NCBI GenBank assembly: GCA_965220775.1
Contig: OZ244845.1
Location: 1,426,001-1,490,000 of the forward strand
Source of the DNA: G963664835 sp965220775
GTDB taxonomy: Bacteria; Chloroflexota; UBA6077; FW602-bin22; JBCLEL01
Direction: 5' to 3'
DNA: 64,000 bases
A model generated the notes under the pieces. It searched no databases, was not told the DNA's origin, and saw only the letters and a program-made list of their open reading frames with translations. Of this stretch, positions 33,255-43,500 are shown in pieces; within the stretch, counting starts at the first letter, position 1, and every line of letters starts with the position of its first letter. Both the position numbers and the translations under genes were made by a program.

Positions 33255-34268
33255 TTAGCCTGAAGGCGAGGATCTAAACGGTGTCCCACCGGCATCTAGC
33301 GGCAAGAACTGCAAGAGACTACCGCCTGCGTCGCTATCGAGGACAAACTTGCGAACCATGGGCAATACCTGCTCTATAGTCTCAAGATACATTCGCTGGC
33401 GCGTAACTTCCCTCGCCTTCTCATACTCGGTCAAGATCGAAATGAAGCGGGCGGCATCACCATTAGCCCGCAGAATCCTTTGCTCTCTGTAAGCCTCGGC
33501 CTCTCGCAGGATCTGCTGGGCCTGCCCGCGGGCCTTTGGCAAGATGTCCTCCTTGTATCCTTCTGCTTCGTTTATGAGACGCGACCTGTCCTCTAGAGCA
33601 GAGACCACGTCCTTGAAGGATGCCTCAACCGGCTGAGGAGGGCGGACTGCCTGAAGCTTGACCTCTTGAATAAGTAGGCCGGAACCATAGCTGTCCAAAA
33701 TCTGCTGCAGCTTGGTTCGCGTTGACTCCTGGATCTGTCCACGTCCCTCGGTCAATGCGTCGTCGACTGTGCCCTGACCAATAACTTGGCGCAAAGCCGC
33801 TTCGGTCGCTACTTTCAACATGGCATCGGCATCTACTACCACGAACAGGAACTGCCCCGGATCAATTATGCGGTACTGGACAATCACCTGGGCGTCGACG
33901 ATGTTTTCGTCGCCGGTGAGCATCAGCGCTTCCTCGGGAACATCCTGGAGCTGTCCCGGACCTACGGTGCGAAAGCCAATCTCCTGGCGCCGGACATCCA
34001 GCACCGGAACTACATCAACCGACCCAATCGGGGATGGGGGAGCATAGTGCGGTCCCGGCTCATGCAAGGTGCGATCCCAAGCACCGAACACTCGCACAAT
34101 CCCTTGCGACTCGGGAGGCACTATGTAGATACCGCTAGCCAACCACAGGACGACCACTACCCCCAAGAGATAGGGCCAGAATCGGCGCAGTACTCTACCG
34201 CCAGATGTTGCAGCTACTCTGATCTCGTCATCAGGATTTCGCGGTCCGCGCGATCCAAATGTGTCCAT
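33255..34268 (-). CDS. hflK: HflK, SPFH-domain protease modulator
   Basis: 337 residues. Cytoplasmic N-terminus (FGSRGPRNPDDEIRVA), one membrane segment (PYLLGVVVVLWLASGIYI), then the SPFH domain (PPESQGIVRVFGAWDRTLHE, GPHYAPPSP) and coiled coil. It lacks the long glycine-rich N-terminus of the E. coli protein. First gene of the hflK-hflC pair; ATG start with a well-formed promoter about 110 bases upstream. Confidence 0.95.
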   Translation of the reverse strand: MDTFGSRGPRNPDDEIRVAATSGGRVLRRFWPYLLGVVVVLWLASGIYIVPPESQGIVRVFGAWDRTLHEPGPHYAPPSPIGSVDVVPVLDVRRQEIGFRTVGPGQLQDVPEEALMLTGDENIVDAQVIVQYRIIDPGQFLFVVVDADAMLKVATEAALRQVIGQGTVDDALTEGRGQIQESTRTKLQQILDSYGSGLLIQEVKLQAVRPPQPVEASFKDVVSALEDRSRLINEAEGYKEDILPKARGQAQQILREAEAYREQRILRANGDAARFISILTEYEKAREVTRQRMYLETIEQVLPMVRKFVLDSDAGGSLLQFLPLDAGGTPFRSSPSG

Positions 34269-34611
34269 ATTCGATACCTTATCCTATTAGGCCCTTATGA
34301 ATTAACGGAATTCCTCGACGGTGAACTCGGTGATCGCCCGAGGTAATAACACCATATTGATTCGGTGGCTACCTCTACGAATATTACAGGTGGCAGCACA
34401 ATTTATCAATCTAATCATTTGATCGAGAGAACCCGAGCCTCGGCCAGGGGGCGCCCGATCAATCACAGAACTCTCGCGTGGGTGTGAACTTTGCGCCTTG
34501 CGCAGCGGTTTCGATGGTCGACTGTCGATTCAAGCATAAAGCGCGGTTTCCTCTTCGCGATGGAGCCCAGCGCATCTCAAACGGGCTTGCAATTCGTCGC
34601 AAATCGAGAGC
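34269..34611. other. Gene-free spacer between hflK and the esterase gene
   Basis: 343 bases with no convincing gene. It holds the hflK promoter (listed separately) and, closer to the esterase stop, arms TTGATCG (34419-34425) and CGATCAA (34456-34462) around a GC-rich 30-base loop that may be a weak terminator or a chance palindrome. Short frames across 34478-34750 mainly shadow the esterase gene. Confidence 0.6.
34381..34409 (-). promoter_or_regulatory. Candidate promoter of hflK-hflC
   Basis: On the minus strand TTGATA (34409-34404), exactly 17 bases, TAATAT (34386-34381): five and four of six consensus matches. Predicted start near 34374 gives a leader of about 105 bases to the hflK ATG. 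Confidence 0.6.
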
Positions 34612-35535
34612 TCATTGTGCCGGCGATAGGTGCTCATCCAAGAAACGTGTCACAATCGGCGAATGCAGAGAAAGCCCCGCGTCGTGCATACAATCAGGAT
34701 ATTCGTACAGCTTCTTGTCGGTAGAGCCGATTACTTCAAACAGAGCGTAACCTGTTTCCGGCGGACATACATCATCTGACAGACCGATGTTTACGATGAT
34801 CGGACAGGTTATCTTGTCTGCAAAGTTGATCATGTCAAAGTAAGCAACCGTCCGGCGAACATGAGGTTCGCGTTCTGGATACATTCGCAGATAATCTTTG
34901 ATCTCCCGGTACGGGTAGCTGTTGGTTAGCCGGATCGCATCCATAAATCCGCAAAGGAAGGGGGCTCCCACCGATGCGGCCCGGATTTCCGGACGCATTG
35001 CGGCGGTCAGTAGAGTGAGTGCGCCGCCCTGGCTGCTGCCGGTGACGCCGATGCGTCCAGGATCTACCTCGGACAGTTCAAGTAAAACGTCGACCGCGCG
35101 GAGAACGTCCACGTAAAGCGCGCGATATCCATAGGTCTCACGGTCGACAATGTTGTGTGTCAGAAGTCCGGGGTAGCCCGGATTGAATTGAAGATTGCTG
35201 CGCAACTTGCCGCGAGGGGCCACGGACAGAACCGCGTAACCACGCCTGGCAATGGATTTCGATAGGACCGGCTCGCTCACGTAACCGGGCAACTGAATGA
35301 TGGCAGGCAGGGGACCGCTCGAACCGCGGGGCCGGCAATACCAGCACGCGATTCGGATTCCGTCCCAACTTGTGTAGCGAATCTCGAATACCTCGACATC
35401 CGCCGTGCTGCGCGCGGCGAGCGACGCTACAGACACGTCAAGCGGAACATTGACCATCGAGTCCAAGGTCGCCTGCCAGAACTCATCAAGGTCGGCCGGC
35501 TGTTCCGCTCTGTTGGGGGCCGGCGTCGCGTTCAA
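34612..35535 (-). CDS. Acetyl xylan esterase / cephalosporin-C deacetylase family hydrolase
   Basis: 307 residues, alpha/beta-hydrolase of the AXE1 family. N-terminal PADLDEFWQATLDSM, nucleophile elbow GVTGSSQGGALTL (Ser), Asp in IGLSDDVCPPETG and His in YPDCMHDAGLSLH make a full triad. Such enzymes deacetylate sugars and related esters in the cytoplasm; no signal peptide is seen. TTG start behind AGGTAGG. It begins 53 bases after the rpoC stop, so it may be transcribed from the rpoBC operon, an unusual neighbour. Confidence 0.9.
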   Translation of the reverse strand: MNATPAPNRAEQPADLDEFWQATLDSMVNVPLDVSVASLAARSTADVEVFEIRYTSWDGIRIACWYCRPRGSSGPLPAIIQLPGYVSEPVLSKSIARRGYAVLSVAPRGKLRSNLQFNPGYPGLLTHNIVDRETYGYRALYVDVLRAVDVLLELSEVDPGRIGVTGSSQGGALTLLTAAMRPEIRAASVGAPFLCGFMDAIRLTNSYPYREIKDYLRMYPEREPHVRRTVAYFDMINFADKITCPIIVNIGLSDDVCPPETGYALFEVIGSTDKKLYEYPDCMHDAGLSLHSPIVTRFLDEHLSPAQ

Positions 35536-35588
35536 ATTTGCCTACCTAGACTCACGCCTACGACCTAAAGGCTTTCTGTATCCTCGCC

Positions 35589-38500
35589 TCAGGATACTGG
35601 TCCCGCATCAGGCTCATCGGCAGACTCTGTCGAGAGATCAGCGGCCGCCGGTGCTGGCTCAGCGCTGGGCTGAGCCAGCGCGTCGTCTGCTTGGACGTCG
35701 GAGGCGGTCGTTGCTTCGTCTTCGACCGCTGTTGGGCTGCTGACGTCTTCGGAAGCCTCAATATCGGCGGAATCGCTCGCCGGATCGACGATTTGCGCCG
35801 ACTGGCTTTCGTCTTCGGGCATTGCCGCGTCTTCGACCGCTGTTGGGCTGCTGACGTCTTCGGAAGCCTCAATATCGGCGGAATCGCTCGCCGGATCGAC
35901 GATTTGCGCCGACTGGCTTTCGTCTTCGGGCATTGCCGCGTCTTCGACCGCTGTTGGGCTGCTGACGTCTTCGGAAGGCTCAACATCGGTGGAATCGCTC
36001 GCCGGATCGACGATTTGCGCCGACTGGCTTTCGTCTTCGGGCATTGCCGCGTCTTCGACCGCTGTTGGGGTGCTGACGTCTTCGGAAGCCTCAATATCGG
36101 CGGAATCGCTCGCCGGATCGACGATTTGCGCCGACTGGCTTTCGTCTTCGGGCATCGCCGCGTCTTCGACCGGCGCATCGGCCGATTCTACTGTTTCAAC
36201 CTGCGACACGGAATCGCCTTCGCCGCCATTGTTGGACGGCTCGGCCTGAAACAAGATCTCCTCGCCGGGTGGAGAATCGTCCGAGGGATTGCCAATCAGC
36301 GCATCTGTAGCGATCGCCAGGAAGGCGTCTTTGCGCGCCGCGATCTCTCGCCGCTTGGCAACACCGGTGCCGGCTGGGATCAGCTTGCCGATTATGACAT
36401 TCTCTTTGAGCCCGACGAGTCGATCAACCCTGCCTTGAACAGCCGCCTCTGTCAACACCCTAGTGGTCTCCTGGAACGAGGCCGCCGCTAAGAAACTCTC
36501 GTTGTTGAGCGAAGCCTTGGTCACGCCCAGCAGGACGGATTGAGCCGTTGCAGGTTCGCCACCCTCTGCGAGGACCCTCGCACTGATCTCTTCATATTCA
36601 AATGCGTCAATCAACTCACCAGGCAATATTTCAGTGTCTCCAGGTGTCTCGACCCTGACTCTTCTGAGCATTTGCCGAGCGATGATTTCAATATGTTTGT
36701 CGTTGATGGTGACGCCTTGTGATCGGTATACGTTTTGGACCTCTTCTACCAAGTAGATTTGCGCCGCTTCACGTCCCTGGATCCGCAGGACGTCCTGTGG
36801 ATTTCGAGGTCCATCGGTAAGCGCCTGACCAGCAGTCACCGCTTCGCCATCATCTACCTTGATTTGGGCCAACGGAGGCACTGTATATTCGCGGCTATCT
36901 TCCTCCTGATACTCAACTACGATCTGGCCTTCCTCAATGCGGACAACGCCGGCCAGCGCCGCAGTGAGCTCCTGTTCGTCTACCCTAGCGAGCACAGTGT
37001 TGATATCGACGCCGTCCCCCTCCGACACGAATGTTTCGGCTCCCGGCGGCACTTCGGTTACGTCGCTATAGTTTTGGCTGCTGACTATTTTGATGTGGCG
37101 GGTGTCGCCTTCATAGTAGACAGAGGCTACGCCATCAATCTCGCTTATTATGGCCTGCCCCTTGGGCACGCGTGCCTCGAAGAGCTCTTCGACGCGAGGC
37201 AGGCCGGTGGTGATGTCCTGACCGGCTATGCCACCTGTGTGGAATGTGCGCATCGTGAGCTGGGTGCCGGGCTCGCCTATGCTCTGAGCGGCAATAATTC
37301 CAACCGCTTCGCCCAAGTCCACGAGTCGACCTCGGGCAAGACTTAGGCCATAACATAGCTGGCAAATGCCTTTTCTGCATTGGCAGGTCAACGGTGAACG
37401 CACGGCCACCCTGGTTATGCCGGCATCGGATATTCGGGCGGCAATGTCTTCGTCGATCTCTTCGTCGCGCTCGACTAATACTTCACCAGTTTCAGGATCG
37501 ATGACCGCCTCGGACGTAACTCGTCCGTCTAACCGGCTGGCCAATGACTCGAACATTCCCCTATCCGTAACGTAGATCCCATCCAAAGTGCCGCAGTCGC
37601 GCTCGACGATGATCACATCTTGCGAGACATCGATCAGCCGACGCGTCAAGTAACCAGAGTCAGCCGTACGGATCGCGGTGTCCGCCAGCCCCTTGCGAGC
37701 GCCGTGAGTCGAGATGAAATACTCCAAGACGGAGAGGCCTTCGCGGAAACTAGAGCGTATCGGCAGTTCGATGATTCGGCCGGAGGGAGCTACCATCAAT
37801 CCACGCATAGCGGCCATCTGTGCCACCTGTACGATGTTGCCCTTAGCTCCCGAGTTGGTCATCATGTGTAGCGAACCGTATGGATCGAGCGTATTGGAGA
37901 GCTCTTTGGTAACCGCCTCCGTGGTCTGGGTCCAGATCGTTACGGCCTGGTTGTAGCGTTCTTCATCAGTGATGAGGCCTCTCCGATAGGCATCCTCAAT
38001 CTCGGAAACCCGCCTATCCGCTTCTCCCAACTGTTCGTCGCGCGTATTAGGTATCTGGAGGTCGGAGATCGCGATAGTGATACCTGATCGCGTTGCAAAA
38101 TCGAACCCAACGCGCTTGATCTCGTCAACAACCTCGGACGTACGAACGGAGCCAAATTGGTGGTAGCAATTACCGACCAGAGTGCGCAAATGACGACGGT
38201 CTATCACCTCGTTGGTGTAGTCGGTGTAGCGGAAACTCTCGGGCAATACCTCATTAAAGATTACTCGACCAACACTTGTGCTGACCGTTCTCTCACCTTG
38301 CGCGGTCACGGCGACCACGTTTACTGCGGCATGCAGGTCGACTACACCCAATTCATAAGCCAACATTGCTTCATTCGGCGAGGAAAACCACTTTCCTTCG
38401 CCCTTGGCACCCGGGCGGCTGAGCGTCAGGTAGTAACACCCGAGGACCATGTCCAACGTTGGCGCAACGGTCGGCTCGCCATTGGAGGGAAGAAGCACGT

Positions 38501-40463
38501 TATGAGTAGACAGCATCATTTCGAGAGCTTCATTACGAGAGGCTTCCGACAATGGCACGTGTACGGCCATCTGATCGCCGTCGAAGTCGGCGCCGAAGGC
38601 CGCGCAAACGAGCGGATGTATCTGAATCGCGCTACCTTCCTTCAGGACTGGCATGAAGGCCTGGATACCCAGGCGGTGCAGCGTAGGCGCTCGATTCAAC
38701 AGAACCGGATGCCCATCAATCACCTCTTCGAGAATGTCCCAGACCTCCGGCCTGACGCGCTCGACGATGCGCTTGGCGCTCTTGATATTGTGGGCGAATC
38801 CCTTCTCGACGAGCCGGCGCATCACGAATGGCTTGAAGAGCTCTAGGGCCATTTTCTTTGGCAAGCCGCATTGATGCAGTTTCAAGGTAGGGCCGACGAT
38901 GATTACCGATCGGCCGGAGTAATCGACTCGCTTGCCGAGCAGGTTTTGCCGGAATCGACCCTGCTTGCCCTTTAGCAAGTCGCTAAGCGACTTAAGTTTG
39001 TGGCTACTGGAGTTGGATACCGCACGCCCGCGCCGGCCATTGTCGATAAGCGAGTCGACGGCCTCCTGCAACATCCTCTTCTCGTTGCGAATAATGATCT
39101 CCGGAGCTTCCAACTCCAACAGACGCTTCAACCGATTGTTGCGATTGATGACCCGTCTATAAAGGTCATTCAGGTCGGAGGTCGCGAACCGTCCACCATC
39201 GAGTTGGACCATTGGGCGAAGCTCGGGCGGAAGCACCGGCAGGACCGCAAGAACCATCCACTCCGGTCTATTCCCGCTGCGGCGGAAGGCCTCGGCAACA
39301 CGCAAACGCTTGGTTGCCTTTTTCCGGCGCTGGCCGGAACTGGAGGATTCACGAATCTCATTTCTCAACTCGGTCGTCAACTCGTCCAGATCGATCTTCG
39401 AGATGATGTCGCGTACCGCCTCCGCTCCCATTCCGGCCTTGAAGAACTGATACCTTTCGCTCAGTGCGCGGAAACCAATTTCATTCATCAAGAAAAGAGG
39501 TTTTATCTCATCGATCTCGGCCTTCCGTTCCTTATAGTTAGTATCCAGTGCCTTGCGACCCTCAGCGTATCTCTCTTGCCGTTCCGTACCTGAGGAAGCG
39601 CCGCGTTGCCTCAAAAGATCAATCTCCGCATCAAATCGGGCAATAGACGCGTCTCTCTCGGATTCAGCGTCAAGACTGGCAATTTCCAGACTGCTCGATA
39701 TCGCCAACTCAAGCTTCTTGATATGAGATTGACGTACTATTGAACCTCGGCGGGTGATCAGCTTGCCTTCCCAATCAATCTTGTTCGGCGTCGATTGTTC
39801 AAGCATCGACCGCAACGCAGCGTCCAACTCTTCGCCACGTTGACGCAAGTTTTCATGCCTGGTCGCCGACTTTGCCTTGACCTCCGCGAGCGCCTCTTCC
39901 TTGGCTCGGGTCAGCTCTTCTAGGCCTATGTTGATTTGAGAATCGAGAGTCTCCAGATCCCCTTTGATGCGTTTCTCCAACTCGGACAACTCGACTTCGT
40001 AGAGTTTGTCGATTTCATCGAGGGCCCGCTGCTTTTCGGCTTCATCGACGTCCGTGATTATGTACTGGGCGAAGTAAAGGACTCGTTCCAGGCTTCGAGG
40101 GGAAACGTCTAGCAACAAGCCAACCCGGCTGGGGGTTCCTTTGACAAACCAGATGTGACTGACGGGCGCGGCCAACTCGATATGCCCCATTCGCTCTCGG
40201 CGTACCTTGGATCGAGCCACCTCCACGCCACATTTGTCACATACGACGCCCTTGAAGCGGATGCGCTTGTATTTTCCGCAAAAGCACTCCCAATCCCTGG
40301 TTGGACCAAAGATTCTTTCGCAAAAGAGCCCATCTTTTTCCGGTTTTAGGGTGCGGTAATTGATGGTCTCAGGTTTGGTGACTTCTCCGTACGACCATGA
40401 CCGGATCTGCTCCGGCGAGGCAAGGCTGATTCTTACCGCGTTGAACTCGTTGATTTCTAGCAA
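35589..40463 (-). CDS. rpoC: RNA polymerase beta-prime subunit with acidic repeat tail
   Basis: 1624 residues. N-terminal zinc site CFCGKYKRIRFKGVVCDKCG, a coiled-coil insertion of about 170 residues (roughly 140-310; rich in Glu, Lys, Arg, Leu), the zipper-lid-rudder region, and the catalytic loop GADFDGDQMAVH near residue 628 with its three Asp. Second zinc site LTCQCRKGICQLCYG, trigger-loop region and C-terminal clamp follow. From residue 1432 the chain leaves the conserved core: four 37-residue repeats (1432-1579) and a 45-residue Ala/Pro/Asp/Glu-rich end. TTG start six bases after GGAGG; 55 bases after rpoB. Confidence 0.97.
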   Translation of the reverse strand: MLEINEFNAVRISLASPEQIRSWSYGEVTKPETINYRTLKPEKDGLFCERIFGPTRDWECFCGKYKRIRFKGVVCDKCGVEVARSKVRRERMGHIELAAPVSHIWFVKGTPSRVGLLLDVSPRSLERVLYFAQYIITDVDEAEKQRALDEIDKLYEVELSELEKRIKGDLETLDSQINIGLEELTRAKEEALAEVKAKSATRHENLRQRGEELDAALRSMLEQSTPNKIDWEGKLITRRGSIVRQSHIKKLELAISSSLEIASLDAESERDASIARFDAEIDLLRQRGASSGTERQERYAEGRKALDTNYKERKAEIDEIKPLFLMNEIGFRALSERYQFFKAGMGAEAVRDIISKIDLDELTTELRNEIRESSSSGQRRKKATKRLRVAEAFRRSGNRPEWMVLAVLPVLPPELRPMVQLDGGRFATSDLNDLYRRVINRNNRLKRLLELEAPEIIIRNEKRMLQEAVDSLIDNGRRGRAVSNSSSHKLKSLSDLLKGKQGRFRQNLLGKRVDYSGRSVIIVGPTLKLHQCGLPKKMALELFKPFVMRRLVEKGFAHNIKSAKRIVERVRPEVWDILEEVIDGHPVLLNRAPTLHRLGIQAFMPVLKEGSAIQIHPLVCAAFGADFDGDQMAVHVPLSEASRNEALEMMLSTHNVLLPSNGEPTVAPTLDMVLGCYYLTLSRPGAKGEGKWFSSPNEAMLAYELGVVDLHAAVNVVAVTAQGERTVSTSVGRVIFNEVLPESFRYTDYTNEVIDRRHLRTLVGNCYHQFGSVRTSEVVDEIKRVGFDFATRSGITIAISDLQIPNTRDEQLGEADRRVSEIEDAYRRGLITDEERYNQAVTIWTQTTEAVTKELSNTLDPYGSLHMMTNSGAKGNIVQVAQMAAMRGLMVAPSGRIIELPIRSSFREGLSVLEYFISTHGARKGLADTAIRTADSGYLTRRLIDVSQDVIIVERDCGTLDGIYVTDRGMFESLASRLDGRVTSEAVIDPETGEVLVERDEEIDEDIAARISDAGITRVAVRSPLTCQCRKGICQLCYGLSLARGRLVDLGEAVGIIAAQSIGEPGTQLTMRTFHTGGIAGQDITTGLPRVEELFEARVPKGQAIISEIDGVASVYYEGDTRHIKIVSSQNYSDVTEVPPGAETFVSEGDGVDINTVLARVDEQELTAALAGVVRIEEGQIVVEYQEEDSREYTVPPLAQIKVDDGEAVTAGQALTDGPRNPQDVLRIQGREAAQIYLVEEVQNVYRSQGVTINDKHIEIIARQMLRRVRVETPGDTEILPGELIDAFEYEEISARVLAEGGEPATAQSVLLGVTKASLNNESFLAAASFQETTRVLTEAAVQGRVDRLVGLKENVIIGKLIPAGTGVAKRREIAARKDAFLAIATDALIGNPSDDSPPGEEILFQAEPSNNGGEGDSVSQVETVESADAPVEDAAMPEDESQSAQIVDPASDSADIEASEDVSTPTAVEDAAMPEDESQSAQIVDPASDSTDVEPSEDVSSPTAVEDAAMPEDESQSAQIVDPASDSADIEASEDVSSPTAVEDAAMPEDESQSAQIVDPASDSADIEASEDVSSPTAVEDEATTASDVQADDALAQPSAEPAPAAADLSTESADEPDAGPVS
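35727..36170 (-). repeat. Four tandem 111-bp repeats at the 3' end of rpoC
   Basis: Four head-to-tail copies of exactly 111 bases (37 codons), in frame. Copies 35727-35837 and 35838-35948 are identical by eye; 35949-36059 differs at three positions, 36060-36170 at two. Each encodes VEDAAMPEDESQSAQ followed by IVDPASDSADIEASEDVS and a linker ending PTA, strongly acidic and without predicted fold. High identity including third positions points to recent expansion by slippage or unequal recombination. Confidence 0.95.
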
Positions 40464-40518
40464 ATCTATCCTCCGGGGATTCGGAGCTATACTCGGACGA
40501 AAGTTTCAGACATACTGG

Positions 40519-43500
40519 TCAATTCGCTTCTTCGGGTTCCTGTTGAGGGGCGATTATGCCGCCGAGATCACTCAATCCATCGTCCTCGCTCGCGGACAGG
40601 TCCTCGACGAACGGAATGGGCGACTCGTCTTCGTTTAACACCTCAACCGCTAGACCCAGACTCTGGAGCTCCTTAACCAGCACTTTAAACGACTCGGGTA
40701 TGCCCGGTTCGAGAATCGGCTCGCCTTTTACAATCGCCTCATAGGTCTTGACGCGACCCACAACGTCATCTGATTTGACGGTGAGCATTTCCTGGAGAGT
40801 GTGGGACGCACCGTAGGCTTCAAGCGCCCATACTTCCATTTCGCCAAATCTCTGTCCACCGAACTGGGCTTTGCCGCCCAGAGGCTGTTGGGTGATGAGG
40901 CTGTAAGGTCCGGTAGAGCGAGCATGAATCTTGTCTTCGACGAGGTGAAGCAGCTTCAGCATGTAGATTTCGCCAACGGTGACGGGCTGGCCAAAGGGCT
41001 CGCCTGTGCGGCCATCGCGCAGTTGAATCTTGCCATCTTCCGGCAGTCCGGCTTGGTTGAGCAGATCTCTGATGTCGTCCTCGTGGGCACCATCAAACAC
41101 CGGAGTGGCTATCTTGTAACCGAGAGCGTTCGCTGCCCAACCAAGGTGGGTCTCCAGGATCTGCCCAACGTTCATTCGAGATGGCACGCCGATCGGGTTG
41201 AGGATAATCTCTACCGGACGTCCGTCGGGAAGGAATGGCATATCCTCCTCGGGCAGCACACGAGCTATGACGCCCTTGTTGCCGTGTCGGCCGGCCATCT
41301 TGTCGCCTTCAGATATCTTGCGCTTCTGTGCGACCCAAACACGAACCAGCTGATTGACGCCGGCCGGGAGCTCATCGTGGCTTGCCCGGGAAAACTCTTT
41401 GACGTCAACGACTTTGCCACGCTCGCCGTGAGGAATATGCAGGCTGCTATCCTTCACCTCACGAGCCTTCTCACCGAAGATCGCGCGCAAGAGCCTTTCC
41501 TCGGCCGTCAGTTCGGTCTCACCCTTGGGGGTAATCTTGCCGACGAGAATGTCGCCTGGTTTTCCCTCGGCGCCAATTCGGATGATCCCGTTCTCATCGA
41601 GATCGCTTAGAGCTTCGTCGCCGACATTCGGAATATCGCGCGTAATCTCTTCGGGGCCAAGCTTGGTGTCACGCGACTCAATTTCATACTTCTCGATGTG
41701 GATAGAGGTGAAACTATCTTCTCGCACGAGACTTCGGCTAATGACGATCGCGTCTTCGAAATTGTAGCCCTCCCAGGACATGAATGCGACAAGAACATTT
41801 TGCCCAAGCGCCAACTCACCACCATCGGTCGACATGCTATCGGCAAGCGGCTGACCGGCCCTAACCCTCTCACCGACCGATACGATGGGTCTCTGGCTAA
41901 CACAAGTCCCCTGATTGGATCGGAGGAACTTTTTCAGGCCGTACTCGCGCTCCTGATCATCCGGGTGACGCACTACAATTCTGTTTGCACTAACTTTCAC
42001 GACGACGCCATCCGACGAGGAAATGACTATCTGACCACTGTCGCGAGCTATTCGAGCTTCCATTCCGGTGCCAACAATTGGGGATTGGGGATTTAGCAGG
42101 GGCACGGCCTGGCGTTGCATATTCGATCCCATAAGGGCTCGTGTTACGTCATCGTGTTCAAGAAATGGGATCAGCGAAGTGGCCGGACTAAAGACCTGTT
42201 TAGGCGATACATCCATATATTGCACGCTATCGGGCGACGCGAATATGAAGTCCTCGCCGAAACGCACCTCGCCCCTTTCGGTGGCGAAGTTGCCATGCTG
42301 GTCGAGTTCGCTATTGGCCTGCGCTATCCTGTACTTGTCCTCTTCATCGGCGGTCAAATAGACGAAATCGCCGGTCACGAACGGACGAACTTCTATGTGA
42401 TCGAGAGGAAGCTTTGCAATCTTTCGTGCAAGCTTCTCGTCGATATGCGCACCGGCCGTCGCCACAGCACGCCCGCCGGATCCAGTCGTTAGATCGTGTC
42501 GGAGTATGCGTCCAACCAGAAGATCGGCTTTGTTTTCGATAATCTTGGCAACTCGTCGATAAGGCGTCTCGATAAATCCATACTCGTTAATTCGTGCGTA
42601 GGTAGCCAAGCTGCCGATCAACCCGATACTAGGCCCCTCTGGCGTTTCGATAGGGCAGATCCGGCCGTAGTGACTGTGGTGAACATCCCTTACGTCCATG
42701 CCGGCCCGATCTCGGTTGAGCCCGCCGGGACCCAGCGCACTAAGCCGGCGCTTGTGGGTCAACTCATCCAATGGGTTTGTCTGGCCCATGAACTGAGAGA
42801 GCTGAGATCCACCAAAGAACTCCTTCATCGCGGCAACAATCGGACGGATATTCATCAGGGCGGCCGGCGTGGCCTCATCTACATCCTGGATGCTCATCCG
42901 CTCCTTTACGACCCTCTCCATTCGGAGCAAGCCTATGCGGAATGCGCTCTGGATCAGCTCGCCTACCGATCGGACACGACGATTGCCAAGGTGATCGATA
43001 TCATCGGGGCGGTCCTTGCCGTTGTTCAGCTTGATCATCGTAGCAACTATGCGGATGAGGTCCTCTTTGGTCAAAATACGCTCGTCAACGGAAGGGTCTC
43101 GTCCAAGTCTTCGATTCAGCTTGTAACGCCCTACCCGACCGAGGTCGTAGCGGCGTCGGTTAAACAGCAGGGAGTTGAGGAGATTTCGCGCGTTATCGAC
43201 CGTCGGCGGGTCGCCCGGACGCAGCCGGCGATAGAACTCGATAAGGGCCGAATCGGTATCGGTAGACGAATCGCGACTAAGCGTTTCAAGTATGTACTGA
43301 TGCTCGCCGGTATCAACTTCCTTGAAGAGTTCGATAAGGTCTTCCGATTCAGCGATACCGATTGCCCTCAGGAAGGTAGTTATCGGTATCTTGCGCTTCC
43401 GGTCTATCTTGACCGACAGTATATCCTTGTTGCTGGTTTCAAACTCGAGCCATGCTCCACGGTTGGGAATTAGCTTGGCAAAGCAGAGCCGGCGCCCGGT

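Noticed and set aside
35727..36170. CRISPR-like array
   Set aside because: The units are contiguous 111-base coding repeats without variable spacers.
35691..36491. Long open frame on the + strand across the rpoC repeats
   Set aside because: It is the antisense reading of the tandem repeats and repeats with them; rpoC continues in frame on the other strand.
38157..38846. 229-codon + strand frame inside rpoC
   Set aside because: Antisense to highly conserved beta-prime sequence; no start signal and no family.
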